Assembly: GCF_000744935.1 (NCBI RefSeq)
Contig: NZ_JQMW01000009.1
Location: forward strand, 434,001 to 498,000
DNA length: 64,000 nucleotides
Source of the DNA: Clostridium sp. KNHs214
GTDB taxonomy: Bacteria; Bacillota; Clostridia; Clostridiales; Clostridiaceae
Direction: 5' to 3'
The notes below the pieces were generated by a model that ran no database searches, was not told where the DNA came from, and worked only from the letters and a program-made list of their open reading frames with translations. Within the stretch, counting starts at the first letter, position 1, and each line of letters opens with the position of its first letter. The position numbers were made by a program, and so were the translations under genes. Positions 1 to 7,875 of the stretch are shown here, in pieces.

Positions 1-212
1 GCATAAAAGATGAAAAATATTTAAAAGAGCAGATGTTTTTTTGTATTTCTTTTATAAATAATAAGTATGAAGATTCTAATGATAATAGGCTGATTTTGGA
101 AATATTCCCCAATAAAATAATAGTAAAAGGTATAGAAGAAGATACTATTTATTATAGTGTTGAAAAGGTTTTGAATAAGGAGTTATTGTGGAAGTTTTAT
201 GATGGTTTATAG
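1..212 (+). CDS. Hypothetical protein, 3' end only
   Basis: An open frame enters from the left window edge (first full codon at position 3) and ends at TAG 210-212, giving the last 69 residues of an unknown protein. The visible part is charged, with a central beta-like stretch (LILEIFPNKIIVKGI), and ends WKFYDGL. No family is recognised. Codon use is AT-rich like its neighbours. The start lies outside the window. Confidence 0.6.
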   Translation, partial: IKDEKYLKEQMFFCISFINNKYEDSNDNRLILEIFPNKIIVKGIEEDTIYYSVEKVLNKELLWKFYDGL

Positions 213-227
213 TAGTATTTAATCAAG

Positions 228-264
228 AAACTCCTACTTCAGCGTAAGCCAGTGAAGAGAGTTT
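228..264. repeat. Small palindromic repeat with AGCGT loop
   Basis: A stem AAACTC..CTTCA / TGAAG..GTTT encloses a loop with AGCGTAAGC. It resembles the hairpin at 13738-13779, which has CTCCACTTTAGCGTGAG in the same place, so the two are probably copies of one short interspersed palindrome. It sits between the truncated gene and the acetyltransferase and may end transcription weakly, though no T-tract follows. Confidence 0.45.
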
Positions 265-317
265 ACTGAGCAGTACATAATAACATCGTTTTGCGATTTG
301 AGAAGGTGAGAATACAC

Positions 318-812
318 ATGGAATTAAAAGAAATTACTTATCCAGAGATTATACAAATAGAAAATAACTTAAGATTAAGAATTTTACAAGAAGAGGATTA
401 TAAATTAGCTCTACCATGGTACCATAATGAAAAGGTAATGTACTATTCTGAGGGAGTTAAGGATAAGGTATATAATATAGAAAAAATTAGCTGTATGTAT
501 AATTATTTAAATGGTATTGGAGAACTATATTTAATAGAGATTTTAGAAAAGGAAGAATGGAGAGCAATTGGCGATGTTACTTTATCCGAGGAAAACATGC
601 CTATAGTTATAGGAGAAGAAAAATATTGGGGACTTGGTATTGGAAGAAAAGTGATAAAAAAGCTTTTAGAAAGAGGAAATGAAATAGGACTAAGTAAGAC
701 TAAAGTGGAAATTTATAAATATAATAATCGTTCAAAAAATTTGTTTCTATCTTTAGGATTCACAAAGGTTTCAGAAAATGAAAAATCCTATAAACTGGAA
801 TATGTGTTTTAA
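318..812 (+). CDS. GNAT family N-acetyltransferase
   Basis: A 164-residue protein with the GCN5-related acetyltransferase fold: an N-terminal strand and helix (RLRILQEEDY), a central WRAIGDVTL strand, the acetyl-CoA pyrophosphate loop around GLGIGRK, and a C-terminal N-x-x-SKNLFLSLGF motif typical of the family. The frame is open from a TTG at 291, but ATG 318 is preferred because GAAGGTGAG lies about eight bases upstream. The substrate cannot be told from the sequence; many such enzymes acetylate antibiotics, ribosomal proteins or small amines. It stands alone, with no operon partner. The class is well supported and the specific function is unknown. Confidence 0.85.
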   Translation: MELKEITYPEIIQIENNLRLRILQEEDYKLALPWYHNEKVMYYSEGVKDKVYNIEKISCMYNYLNGIGELYLIEILEKEEWRAIGDVTLSEENMPIVIGEEKYWGLGIGRKVIKKLLERGNEIGLSKTKVEIYKYNNRSKNLFLSLGFTKVSENEKSYKLEYVF

Positions 813-950
813 TGGTTAAATAATAAATGAGGTTTATTTTAAAATATATGAAAGCCATATACAAGATCAAAAACCATGCATAAAGAGGAACATAAATTCT
901 TTATACATGGTTTTTATTTATGGAGTTTTAATTTATTGATTATTTGATTA

Positions 951-1460
951 CTAAATTGCAGAACGACGCCTTAAAGCAGTGTTTACAGCTTTAAATAATA
1001 TAAGTGTTGCTGCAATATTTATAGCACAAGCAGGTAAAACTACAGTTAAGAACAATGTAGAAAATGGTGCTGGAAGAGAAAATAATACTAATGCACTTCC
1101 TAAAAATACACATCCACTTACCAGTGTTCCAAGAATACTAGCAACAGCCATAGTTATCTGACAGTTTAATTTGTTTTCTGTAACTTTAAAAAATACATAT
1201 AATACATGAGCAGTAACTATTTTGTCCACTATGTTTGGAATTTGGCCACCAGGAAAAGTAGTAGTAGCAGCTGTTAGAAATCCAGCAATAATACCTATAA
1301 TTAAGGAGGATTTATAATCTTTAGTAATATAAAGTGCTATAAACATCATAGCTAGCAAGAAATCTGGTCTCATTCCTAAAAATAATGGAGGTGAAATCTG
1401 ATGTAATATTAAACCTATAGCTAGTAATAAGGAACTGATAATTAGTTTTTTTAAATTCAT
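951..1460 (-). CDS. trpP: Tryptophan transporter, TrpP family
   Basis: A 169-residue, very hydrophobic protein with about five membrane segments (for example LIISSLLLAIGLILHQISPP and the GALVLFSL region) and a short basic C-terminus. It matches the TrpP/YhaG group of small putative tryptophan permeases, which lack an ATPase partner. The start at 1460 is preceded by GAAAGGGG. The strongest functional clue is upstream: a complete T-box leader on the same strand whose specifier codon reads UGG, so expression should rise when tRNA-Trp is uncharged. It is monocistronic. The family call is from hydrophobicity, length and regulation together; direct transport is inferred. Confidence 0.8.
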   Translation of the reverse strand: MNLKKLIISSLLLAIGLILHQISPPLFLGMRPDFLLAMMFIALYITKDYKSSLIIGIIAGFLTAATTTFPGGQIPNIVDKIVTAHVLYVFFKVTENKLNCQITMAVASILGTLVSGCVFLGSALVLFSLPAPFSTLFLTVVLPACAINIAATLILFKAVNTALRRRSAI

Positions 1461-1488
1461 AATTTTTGAACCCCTTTCAAAGAATAAT

Positions 1489-1560
1489 TTTAATAAATGA
1501 TAATTGTAAATAATACACCAATGGTATTCATCAGTTCACAACATAGATTCCACCTCCTTT
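1489..1560 (-). other. Two tiny leader ORFs with a strong RBS
   Basis: Reading the minus strand, AAAGGAGGTGG (1560-1550) is followed by ATG TTG TGA (1544-1536), a two-codon frame. Overlapping it downstream is ATG 1531 starting a 13-residue frame (MNTIGVLFTIIIY) that ends before the real trpP RBS. The Shine-Dalgarno is stronger than that of trpP itself. They lie after the T-box terminator and so are only transcribed on read-through. They may be chance, or a reinitiation device. Confidence 0.3.
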
Positions 1561-1603
1561 TTTTAATACATTGCTTTCTAATTAACAGCTGATTAATTTG
1601 CAA

Positions 1604-1890
1604 AAAATAAAAAAACCTCATCCTATATTAGGACGAAGGTTATTCGCGTTGCCACCTAATTTATATTAATCTTATTGTATACAAATTAAAATTAAGACTA
1701 AATATCACTCTTTTCAGGTACTAACATACCCTATCCTTTTTAACGGCAGGATTCCGGTAAATGCTACTCTCTATAAATAGATTTCGTTTTACTTCTAACA
1801 GGGCCATTCGCTAAAACTAGTAATGTTAAGATTTCACCATCCTTAACTCTCTGTAAATACGTTATTATAGTTACTCTTCCTGATCGATGA
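1604..1890 (-). promoter_or_regulatory. T-box riboswitch, tryptophan specifier
   Basis: On the minus strand this leader carries the T-box hallmarks in order: AGAGAG and GGTGAAATC of stem I near 1860-1825, a GAA-UGG specifier (UGG at 1806-1804), the antiterminator AGGTGGCAACGCG near 1655-1643, and a terminator hairpin of CCTTCGTCCTA / TAGGATGAGG (1639-1616) followed by a T-run. Uncharged tRNA-Trp would pair with UGG and with the antiterminator bulge, letting transcription continue into trpP. The specifier was assigned by its position after GAA in stem I; the match to a tryptophan transporter supports it. Confidence 0.92.
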
Positions 1891-2138
1891 AGTTTAAAAA
1901 TATTAAATTTTAAAGTAATTATATCAATTTAATGTGTAAAAGTAAAGAAAAATTTGTAAGCAAGTTTTGACAGAAAATTTATAACTAAGCTTTTGCACAT
2001 AAATTTTGAGCTCTACATTATTTTTTAATTTAAAATTTCAATTCTACATTTTCAAGGAGGTTCTATATTTAAATTTTTTATTTTATAACTGTGAAAGTTG
2101 AATTTATAAAATGTACATAATTATTTTATAAAAAGCTG

Positions 2139-2169
2139 TTGACGGTGACGTAACGTAATGTAGTATAAT
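2139..2169 (+). promoter_or_regulatory. MerR-type promoter with 19-bp spacer
   Basis: TTGACG (2139-2144) and TATAAT (2164-2169) are separated by 19 bp rather than 17, the classic arrangement for promoters activated by MerR-family regulators. The spacer contains the partly palindromic GACGTAACGT. It lies just before the MerR-methyltransferase gene, so autoregulation is likely. Confidence 0.75.
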
Positions 2170-2190
2170 GTTTAAAAAGAGGTGGTAAAT

Positions 2191-3411
2191 ATGAAACAAG
2201 ATGCCAGCCAGCTCATGAGTATAGGGGATTTTGCTAAGAAAGCGGGAACAACCCTAAGGACTTTAAGATACTACGATAATATAGGACTTTTAAAGCCTTC
2301 TAAGTATAATCAAAAAGGTCAAAGATTTTATGACAAACATGATTTTGCTAAACTTCAAAAGATATTAACTTTAAAATTTATAGGATTTTCCTTGGATGAG
2401 ATAAAAAAAATATCTGTTTATGATGTAAGTGAAGAGGACTTTAAAAAATCTCTAGAGATACAAAAGAAAATAGTGGATAGAAAAATTCAACATACTAAGA
2501 TGGTAATGAAAGCTATAGATGATACACTAAAAATGTTAAACAAAAATGAAGAAATAAATTGGGAAAACTTTGCTAACATAATAAATGTATTAAATATGGA
2601 TAATAAATTGTTGGTACAATATCAAAATGCATCAAATTTAAGGGCGAGAATAAGAATACATGATGAACTTAGCGCCAATAAATATGGATGGATGAGATGG
2701 TATTTTGATAGACTGTTAAATATCCCTCATATGTCTAAAAATTTAAAAATACTTGAACTTGGATGTGGAGATGCTAGTTTATGGGCTAAAAATATGGATA
2801 GAATACCTAAAGAGTGGGATATAACTCTTACGGATTTTTCAAAAGGAATGCTTTATGATGCTAAAATGAACTTAAAGGAAAAGGTTAATAGATTTAAGTT
2901 TAAAATAGTAGATGTGCAGGAGATACCCTTTGATGATGGAACTTTCCATGTGGTTATAGCTAATCATATGCTTTATCATGTAGAGGATATACATAGAGCT
3001 CTTGGTGAAATCCATAGAGTATTGAATAAAGATGGACATTTTTATGCGTCCACTGTGGGTAAAAATCATATGGTGGAAATGAGAAATCTAATGTGGGAAT
3101 TTGGATCTGAGGATATAAATTCAAAAAGCTGGGACAATACATCTAATTTTCAACTAGAAAATGGTACGAATGTAATGAAAAAGTGGTTTAATGATATTAA
3201 CATAGAAAGATACGAAGATAGTTTAAACATAACTAAGGCAGAGCCACTTATAGATTACATATTTTCCATGCCAGGTAATGTGAGAGAAAAATTTGATGAA
3301 GAAAAAATCCAAGAACTTAGAGAGTTTTTAAATAAAAAGATAAAAGAACAAAATGGTATTCATATTTCAAAAGATACTGGCTTGTTTACAGCATTGAAAA
3401 AATATGTATGA
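2191..3411 (+). CDS. MerR-type regulator fused to SAM-dependent methyltransferase
   Basis: A 406-residue two-domain protein. Residues 8-80 form a MerR winged helix-turn-helix (IGDFAKKAGTTLRTLRYYD, then the GLLKPS wing), followed by a helical linker to about 130. Residues 160-300 form a class I methyltransferase with motif I ILELGCGDA at 187-195, a motif II-like TLTDFSKGML, and VQEIPFDDGTFHVVIANHML. ATG 2191 is chosen over GTG 2182 because AGAGGTGG lies seven bases before it. The 19-bp promoter spacer suggests it controls its own transcription. The aminotransferase downstream begins within a few bases of its stop, so the two are co-transcribed. The ligand or methyl acceptor is unknown. Confidence 0.85.
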   Translation: MKQDASQLMSIGDFAKKAGTTLRTLRYYDNIGLLKPSKYNQKGQRFYDKHDFAKLQKILTLKFIGFSLDEIKKISVYDVSEEDFKKSLEIQKKIVDRKIQHTKMVMKAIDDTLKMLNKNEEINWENFANIINVLNMDNKLLVQYQNASNLRARIRIHDELSANKYGWMRWYFDRLLNIPHMSKNLKILELGCGDASLWAKNMDRIPKEWDITLTDFSKGMLYDAKMNLKEKVNRFKFKIVDVQEIPFDDGTFHVVIANHMLYHVEDIHRALGEIHRVLNKDGHFYASTVGKNHMVEMRNLMWEFGSEDINSKSWDNTSNFQLENGTNVMKKWFNDINIERYEDSLNITKAEPLIDYIFSMPGNVREKFDEEKIQELREFLNKKIKEQNGIHISKDTGLFTALKKYV

Positions 3412-3428
3412 AAGAAGGAAGAAAGAAT

Positions 3429-4598
3429 ATGAAGAATATAACTTTTTCACCACCGGATATAACACAAAAGGAAATAGATTTAGTAGTGGAGGTTTTAAAA
3501 TCAGGCTGGATAACTACAGGGCCTAAAACAGCAGAATTTGAAGGAAAACTTGAAAAATTCTGTGAGTGTGATAATGTAGTAACTCTTTCTAGTGCTACAG
3601 CAGGTATGGAACTTATACTAAAGAGCTTTGGCATAGGAGAAGGAGATGAAGTTATTACTACAGCATATACTTATACAGCTACTGCTAGTGTTATACTTCA
3701 TAGGGGTGCAAAACCAGTTTTTGTAGATGTTAAACAAGGAAGTTTTTTAATTGATGAAGAAAAATTAGGTGAAGCTATAACAACAAAAACTAAAGCTATA
3801 ATAACTGTAGATGTGGCAGGTGTACCTATAGATTATGATAGAATAAGAGAAATACTTAAAGAAAAAGGAAGAGAAGATATCATATTTATATCAGATTCAG
3901 CTCACTCACTAGGTGGAAAGTATAAAGGAAAGAGAGTTGGAAGCCAAGCAGATTTTCATGTGTTTTCTTTTCACGCAGTAAAGAACCTAACAACTGTAGA
4001 GGGTGGAGCTATTACATTTAATAATAAAATAGGAAGAGAAGACTTGAAAAAAGAATTTAAGATAAATTCTCTTCATGGTCAAACTAAGGATGCTTTATCA
4101 AAGATGAAGGCTGGAGCATGGAAGTATGATATAGTAACTGATGGATTTAAATGTAATATGACAGATTTGAATGCAGCAATAGGTTTAGGTCAGCTTAGTA
4201 GATATGAAGAAATGCTTAGAATAAGAGAGCAAATATTTGATATTTATAGAGGAACTTTAAATGATAAAAAATGGGCTGAAATTCCATTTAAGAAAGATGA
4301 TATAAGAGAAACATCATATCACTTGTTTTTACTTAGACTAAAAGACTTTACAGAAGAGATGAGAAATAATGTAATTATTGATATGGCAGAGAAAGGAATA
4401 GCTACTAATGTTCACTATATGCCATTGCCACTTTTGAGTTTATATAAGAACTTAGGATATAAAATGGAAGATTATCCAAATGCATACAAGCGATATGTTA
4501 ATGAAATATCTTTACCAGTGTATTCTACATTGAGTTTAGAGGATGCTAAGTATGTGGTTGAAGAATTAATAAAGAGTGTAGAAAAGTTTATAAAGTAA
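3429..4598 (+). CDS. DegT/DnrJ/EryC1 family aminotransferase (nucleotide-sugar type)
   Basis: A 389-residue PLP enzyme of the sugar aminotransferase family. The Schiff-base lysine is K185 in FHAVKNLTT; D156 in SDSAHSLGG is the pyridine-nitrogen aspartate; VEGGAI follows as usual. Such enzymes transfer an amino group from glutamate to a keto-sugar nucleotide. An ATG at 3408 overlaps the upstream stop, but ATG 3429 with GAAGGAAG about nine bases upstream and the usual MKNITFSPPDI beginning is the better start. It follows the MerR-methyltransferase closely and precedes a second DegT enzyme after a 102-bp gap with a small hairpin (4650-4670). The product sugar is not determinable. Confidence 0.85.
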   Translation: MKNITFSPPDITQKEIDLVVEVLKSGWITTGPKTAEFEGKLEKFCECDNVVTLSSATAGMELILKSFGIGEGDEVITTAYTYTATASVILHRGAKPVFVDVKQGSFLIDEEKLGEAITTKTKAIITVDVAGVPIDYDRIREILKEKGREDIIFISDSAHSLGGKYKGKRVGSQADFHVFSFHAVKNLTTVEGGAITFNNKIGREDLKKEFKINSLHGQTKDALSKMKAGAWKYDIVTDGFKCNMTDLNAAIGLGQLSRYEEMLRIREQIFDIYRGTLNDKKWAEIPFKKDDIRETSYHLFLLRLKDFTEEMRNNVIIDMAEKGIATNVHYMPLPLLSLYKNLGYKMEDYPNAYKRYVNEISLPVYSTLSLEDAKYVVEELIKSVEKFIK

Positions 4599-4649
4599 AT
4601 AATAAGTAAACATTTTACGTTAATGACCATTTAAGTAAATATTGATTGT

Positions 4650-4670
4650 ATTACATAAGGATTATGTAAT
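4650..4670. other. Intercistronic hairpin
   Basis: ATTACATAA / TTATGTAAT is a perfect nine-bp stem with a three-base loop, between the two aminotransferase genes. No T-tract follows, so it is more likely an operator or RNA-processing site than a terminator. Confidence 0.35.
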
Positions 4671-4700
4671 ATTAGTGATAAAAAAAGGGAGGTAACTTTA

Positions 4701-5822
4701 ATGAAAGTTAATTTTTATACTTCAAAAAGAGAATATGAAGAAAAGAAGATAGAGTTTGATACTGCCATTAAAAATGTAATAGAAAGGGGAATATCCACTT
4801 TAGGGCAGGAAGTTAAGGCTTTTGAAAAATCTATAGAAGAATTTACAGGAGCTAAGCATGCCATAGGAGTTGCATCTGGTACGGATGCATTAGTTATAGC
4901 TTCAGATATACTAGGATTTAAAGATGGAAAGGAAGTTATAACTTCACCATTTACATTTTTAGCATCCACTTCTTGTATAGCTAAACATAGAGCAAAACCA
5001 GTTTTTGTAGATATAGATGAAGAAACTTTTGATATAGATATAAACAAAATTGAAGAAAAAATAAATAAAAATACTGCAGGGATACTTCCAATTCACTTAT
5101 TTTCACAAATGGTTGATATGGATAAAATAATGGAAATAGCAAATAAATATGATATAAGAGTTTTAGAAGATGCAGCAGAAGCTTTTGGTATGAGATGGAA
5201 GGGAAATGGAGAAACTTATAGACATTCAGGAACTATAGGCGATATGGGAATATTCTCATTCTTTCCAACAAAAACTTTAGGTGGCTATGGTGATGGAGGA
5301 ATGATAGTTACTAATAGTGATGAACTTGCAGAAATGGCAAGAAAGCTAAGAGTTCATGGAGCTTCTAAAAAATATCACTATGACTATATTGGATATAATT
5401 CAAGATTAGATACAATTCAAGCAGCAGTATTAGGTGTTAAGCTAAAATATATGAATGAGGCTATAAAGAAAAGAGAAGAAATAGCTAAATTATACATGGA
5501 AAGACTAGGACAATGCGAATATATAAATATTCCTAAAATAAAAGGAGCTCAACAAGGCGTTTACTATGTATTTAATATATTAGCAGAGAGAAGAGATGAA
5601 CTTGCAGCATACTTAAAAGAAAATGAAATTGGATACAGCATATACTATCCAGTACCACTACATCTTCAAGAATGTTTCAGTTACTTAGGGTATAAGAAAG
5701 GTGATTTCCCGGTAGCAGAGAGAACTTGTGAAAAGATATTAGCACTTCCTATTTATCCAGAGATAACTAGAGAAGAAGTGGAATTTGTTTGTGATACAAT
5801 ATTAAAATTCTATAAAAAGTAA
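4701..5822 (+). CDS. DegT/DnrJ/EryC1 family aminotransferase, second copy
   Basis: A 373-residue PLP-dependent sugar aminotransferase, distant from the preceding one. Visible motifs are GVASGTDAL (cofactor phosphate loop), LEDAAEAFG with D157, and FSFFPTKTLGGYGDGG with Schiff-base K191. The GYGDGG form and the length are typical of WbpE/WecE/FdtB-type enzymes that aminate the C3 or C4 keto group of UDP- or dTDP-sugars. AGGGAGGT lies just upstream of ATG 4701. With the UDP-sugar dehydrogenase next door it could act in a WbpA-WbpE-like pathway to an amino-uronic acid, but no WbpB or WbpD homologue is in the window. Confidence 0.88.
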   Translation: MKVNFYTSKREYEEKKIEFDTAIKNVIERGISTLGQEVKAFEKSIEEFTGAKHAIGVASGTDALVIASDILGFKDGKEVITSPFTFLASTSCIAKHRAKPVFVDIDEETFDIDINKIEEKINKNTAGILPIHLFSQMVDMDKIMEIANKYDIRVLEDAAEAFGMRWKGNGETYRHSGTIGDMGIFSFFPTKTLGGYGDGGMIVTNSDELAEMARKLRVHGASKKYHYDYIGYNSRLDTIQAAVLGVKLKYMNEAIKKREEIAKLYMERLGQCEYINIPKIKGAQQGVYYVFNILAERRDELAAYLKENEIGYSIYYPVPLHLQECFSYLGYKKGDFPVAERTCEKILALPIYPEITREEVEFVCDTILKFYKK

Positions 5823-5946
5823 CTTGAAAACAGTATAGTAATTTTACTAATTAATAATTTTAGGCAAAAGTCTTTATTACAAAAGCTTTTTGCAGTATAA
5901 TAAAGTATTATTGTTATATTTTTGTCAAAAAGAAGGGAGATTTAAA

Positions 5947-7263
5947 ATGAATCCATTAGCAGAAAATTTAATAGAGAAAATTAGTAATAAAACAGCTACA
6001 GTAGGTGTTGTTGGACTTGGGTATGTTGGACTTCCACTAGCAGTAGAAAAAGCTAAAGCAGGATATAAAGTAATAGGATTTGATGTTCAAGATCAAAAGG
6101 TAGAACTTGTAAATAAAGGACATAACTATATAGGAGATATAATAGATGAAGAATTAGCTGATTTGGTTAAGTCTGGAAAACTTAAAGCTACAACAGATTT
6201 TTCTTTTGTAAAAGAAGTAGATTGTGTTGCTATAGCGGTTCCAACACCATTAGATAAATTTAAACAACCAGATGTATCTTATGTAGAAAGTTCTACAAAA
6301 GACATAGCAAAATATCTTCATAGAGGAATGCTTGTAGTACTTGAGAGCACTACATATCCAGGAACTACTGAAGAAATAGTTAAACCAATATTAGAACAAT
6401 CAGGATTAAAATGTGGAGAAGACTTCTTCCTAGCCTTTTCACCAGAGAGAGTTGACCCAGGTAATAAATTATTTAAAACCAAAAACACTCCAAAGGTAGT
6501 AGGGGGATGCACAGAAGAATGTACAAAAGTAGCAGCTACTTTGTATAGAAGTGTATTAGAAGGAGAAGTATTTGAGGTATCATCTCCAGCTGTAGCAGAA
6601 ATGGAGAAAATACTAGAAAATACATTTAGACATATAAACATAGGACTTGCAAATGAAATGGCAATATTATGCAAGAAAATGGGTATTGACATATGGGAAG
6701 TAATTGAAGCAGCTAAGACTAAACCTTATGGATTTATGGCATTCTATCCAGGTCCAGGACTAGGTGGACATTGTATACCACTAGATCCGTTCTACTTAAC
6801 ATATAAAGCTAGAGAGTACGACTACCATACAAGACTTATAGAAACAGCAGGAGAAATAAATGACTTTATGCCAGAATTTGTAGTAGATAATGCTATGAGA
6901 TTATTAAATGGTCATAAGAAAGCATTAAATGGTGCAAATGTACTTTTAATGGGAGTAGCTTATAAGAAGGATATAGATGATATGAGAGAATCTCCAGCAT
7001 TAAAAGTAATAGAACATTTAGAGAAAAATGGTGCAAATGTTATATACAATGATCCATATGTTCCAGAATTCAAACATGCTGGAAAAGAGTATACTTCAGT
7101 AAATTGGGAAGAAGCTATAAAAACTGCTGATATAGTACTAATAACTACAGATCATAGCGATTATGATTATGAAAGAATAGTTAAAGAAGCAGCACTTCTT
7201 TACGATACAAGAAATGCAACTAAAGAAGTTAAAAACAATAGAGAAAAAATACACAAACTTTAA
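5947..7263 (+). CDS. UDP-N-acetylglucosamine / UDP-glucose 6-dehydrogenase
   Basis: A 438-residue nucleotide-sugar dehydrogenase. The NAD-binding Rossmann loop GVVGLGYVGLPLA starts near residue 20; the catalytic cysteine is C276 in GPGLGGHCIPLDP; the C-terminal UDP-binding domain holds GVAYKKDIDDMRESPAL. It oxidises the C6 hydroxyl of a UDP-hexose to a carboxylate with two NAD+. The GGHCIP and AYKKD..D.RESP motifs fit the WbpA/TuaD group. The frame is open from 5890, but ATG 5947 has AGAAGGGAGA correctly placed and gives the usual N-terminus. It ends the nucleotide-sugar gene run; a repeat element follows within 20 bases. UDP-GlcNAc is favoured over UDP-glucose, without proof. Confidence 0.88.
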   Translation: MNPLAENLIEKISNKTATVGVVGLGYVGLPLAVEKAKAGYKVIGFDVQDQKVELVNKGHNYIGDIIDEELADLVKSGKLKATTDFSFVKEVDCVAIAVPTPLDKFKQPDVSYVESSTKDIAKYLHRGMLVVLESTTYPGTTEEIVKPILEQSGLKCGEDFFLAFSPERVDPGNKLFKTKNTPKVVGGCTEECTKVAATLYRSVLEGEVFEVSSPAVAEMEKILENTFRHINIGLANEMAILCKKMGIDIWEVIEAAKTKPYGFMAFYPGPGLGGHCIPLDPFYLTYKAREYDYHTRLIETAGEINDFMPEFVVDNAMRLLNGHKKALNGANVLLMGVAYKKDIDDMRESPALKVIEHLEKNGANVIYNDPYVPEFKHAGKEYTSVNWEEAIKTADIVLITTDHSDYDYERIVKEAALLYDTRNATKEVKNNREKIHKL

Positions 7264-7280
7264 CAGCATTATTTAATAGT

Positions 7281-7448
7281 ATAAGGCACATTCAAATAAA
7301 TAATAAAGTCAGTATGCTAGTTTATTTTGTGTCATACTGTGTCAGCAGAACCCGCCGATAGTCCTACCAAAGGTGGAACCTGCTTCCTTGTCTGAAATAA
7401 AATATACTAGCATCTTTGACTTGTTATTTCTTTTCACATGTACCTTAT
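7281..7448. repeat. Interspersed 165-bp palindromic element, family A, copy 1
   Basis: It begins ATAAGGCACATTCAAATAA and ends in the near inverted complement TCACATGTACCTTAT. Inside are a second inverted pair (GTCAGTATGCTAG / CTAGCATCTTTGAC) and a central hairpin flanked by AGCAG / CTGCT. Copies occur at 25931-26094 (same orientation) and 30914-31073 (opposite). No ORF is present, so it behaves like a non-autonomous miniature element or structured RNA. Confidence 0.9.
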
Positions 7449-7476
7449 ACATTTGTTATAATAAAAATAGTTAATG

Positions 7477-7516
7477 AAAGTTCTATAATAATTTGATTAT
7501 TATAGAACTTTTATAT
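7477..7516. terminator. AT-rich terminator-like hairpin
   Basis: AAAGTTCTATAATAAT (7477-7492), loop TTG, then the exact complement ending 7511 gives a perfect 16-bp stem followed by TTATATT. It lies 210 bp past the dehydrogenase stop, beyond repeat copy 1, and could end that transcription unit. Confidence 0.6.
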
Positions 7517-7584
7517 TGTCTATAAATAAAACCAACTGTCATGCAGGTGTGTCTGGTAAAATTTCCGTATAAGGCTTAAGAAAA

Positions 7585-7685
7585 ATGGGCTGTCGCACTA
7601 AAAATAAGTTCTACAATGTATTGTATTAAGTTTAAATTTGCATAACAGTACATTTTGTGTAAATTTTTTAATGCGATAGCGCCAT
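7585..7685. repeat. 101-bp palindromic element with 20-bp inverted ends
   Basis: The left end ATGGGCTGTCGCACTAAAAA and the right end, whose complement reads ATGGCGCTATCGCATTAAAAA, form imperfect 20-bp terminal inverted repeats around an AT-rich core with no ORF. GGGCTGTCGCA resembles insertion-sequence tips, so this may be a miniature element derived from an IS. No second copy was found in the window. Confidence 0.6.
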
Positions 7686-7718
7686 ATTTATTTTTTGCAA
7701 AATTGGACAAAATAAATT

Positions 7719-7792
7719 AAGAGATTTTAGTTAAAGAATTTCATATGATTAAAAGTGTTAGTTAAAACTAATAAATCTCTTTATTATTTTAG
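7719..7792. terminator. Hairpin followed by T-rich tract
   Basis: AAGAGATTT (7719-7727) pairs with AAATCTCTT (7773-7781), with further pairing of AGTTA / TAACT-like segments inside, followed by TATTATTTT. It lies about 95 bp before the SIR2-like gene and could insulate it from upstream transcription. The rest of the 7264-7875 gap holds the repeats listed separately. Confidence 0.4.
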
Positions 7793-7875
7793 TTTGAGTT
7801 AAGAGCAAATCACCATAGAAATAATATTAAAAAGCTAGATTAAGAATTAAGAAAGGGTTATTTATAGGTGATAGT

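Noticed and set aside
979-1161. Plus-strand ORF opposite trpP
   Set aside because: It is antisense to a clear membrane protein gene, has no RBS and shows no family features.
4715-5047. Minus-strand ORF of 110 codons within the second aminotransferase
   Set aside because: A serine-rich shadow frame opposite a conserved PLP enzyme; typical of antisense frames in AT-rich genes.
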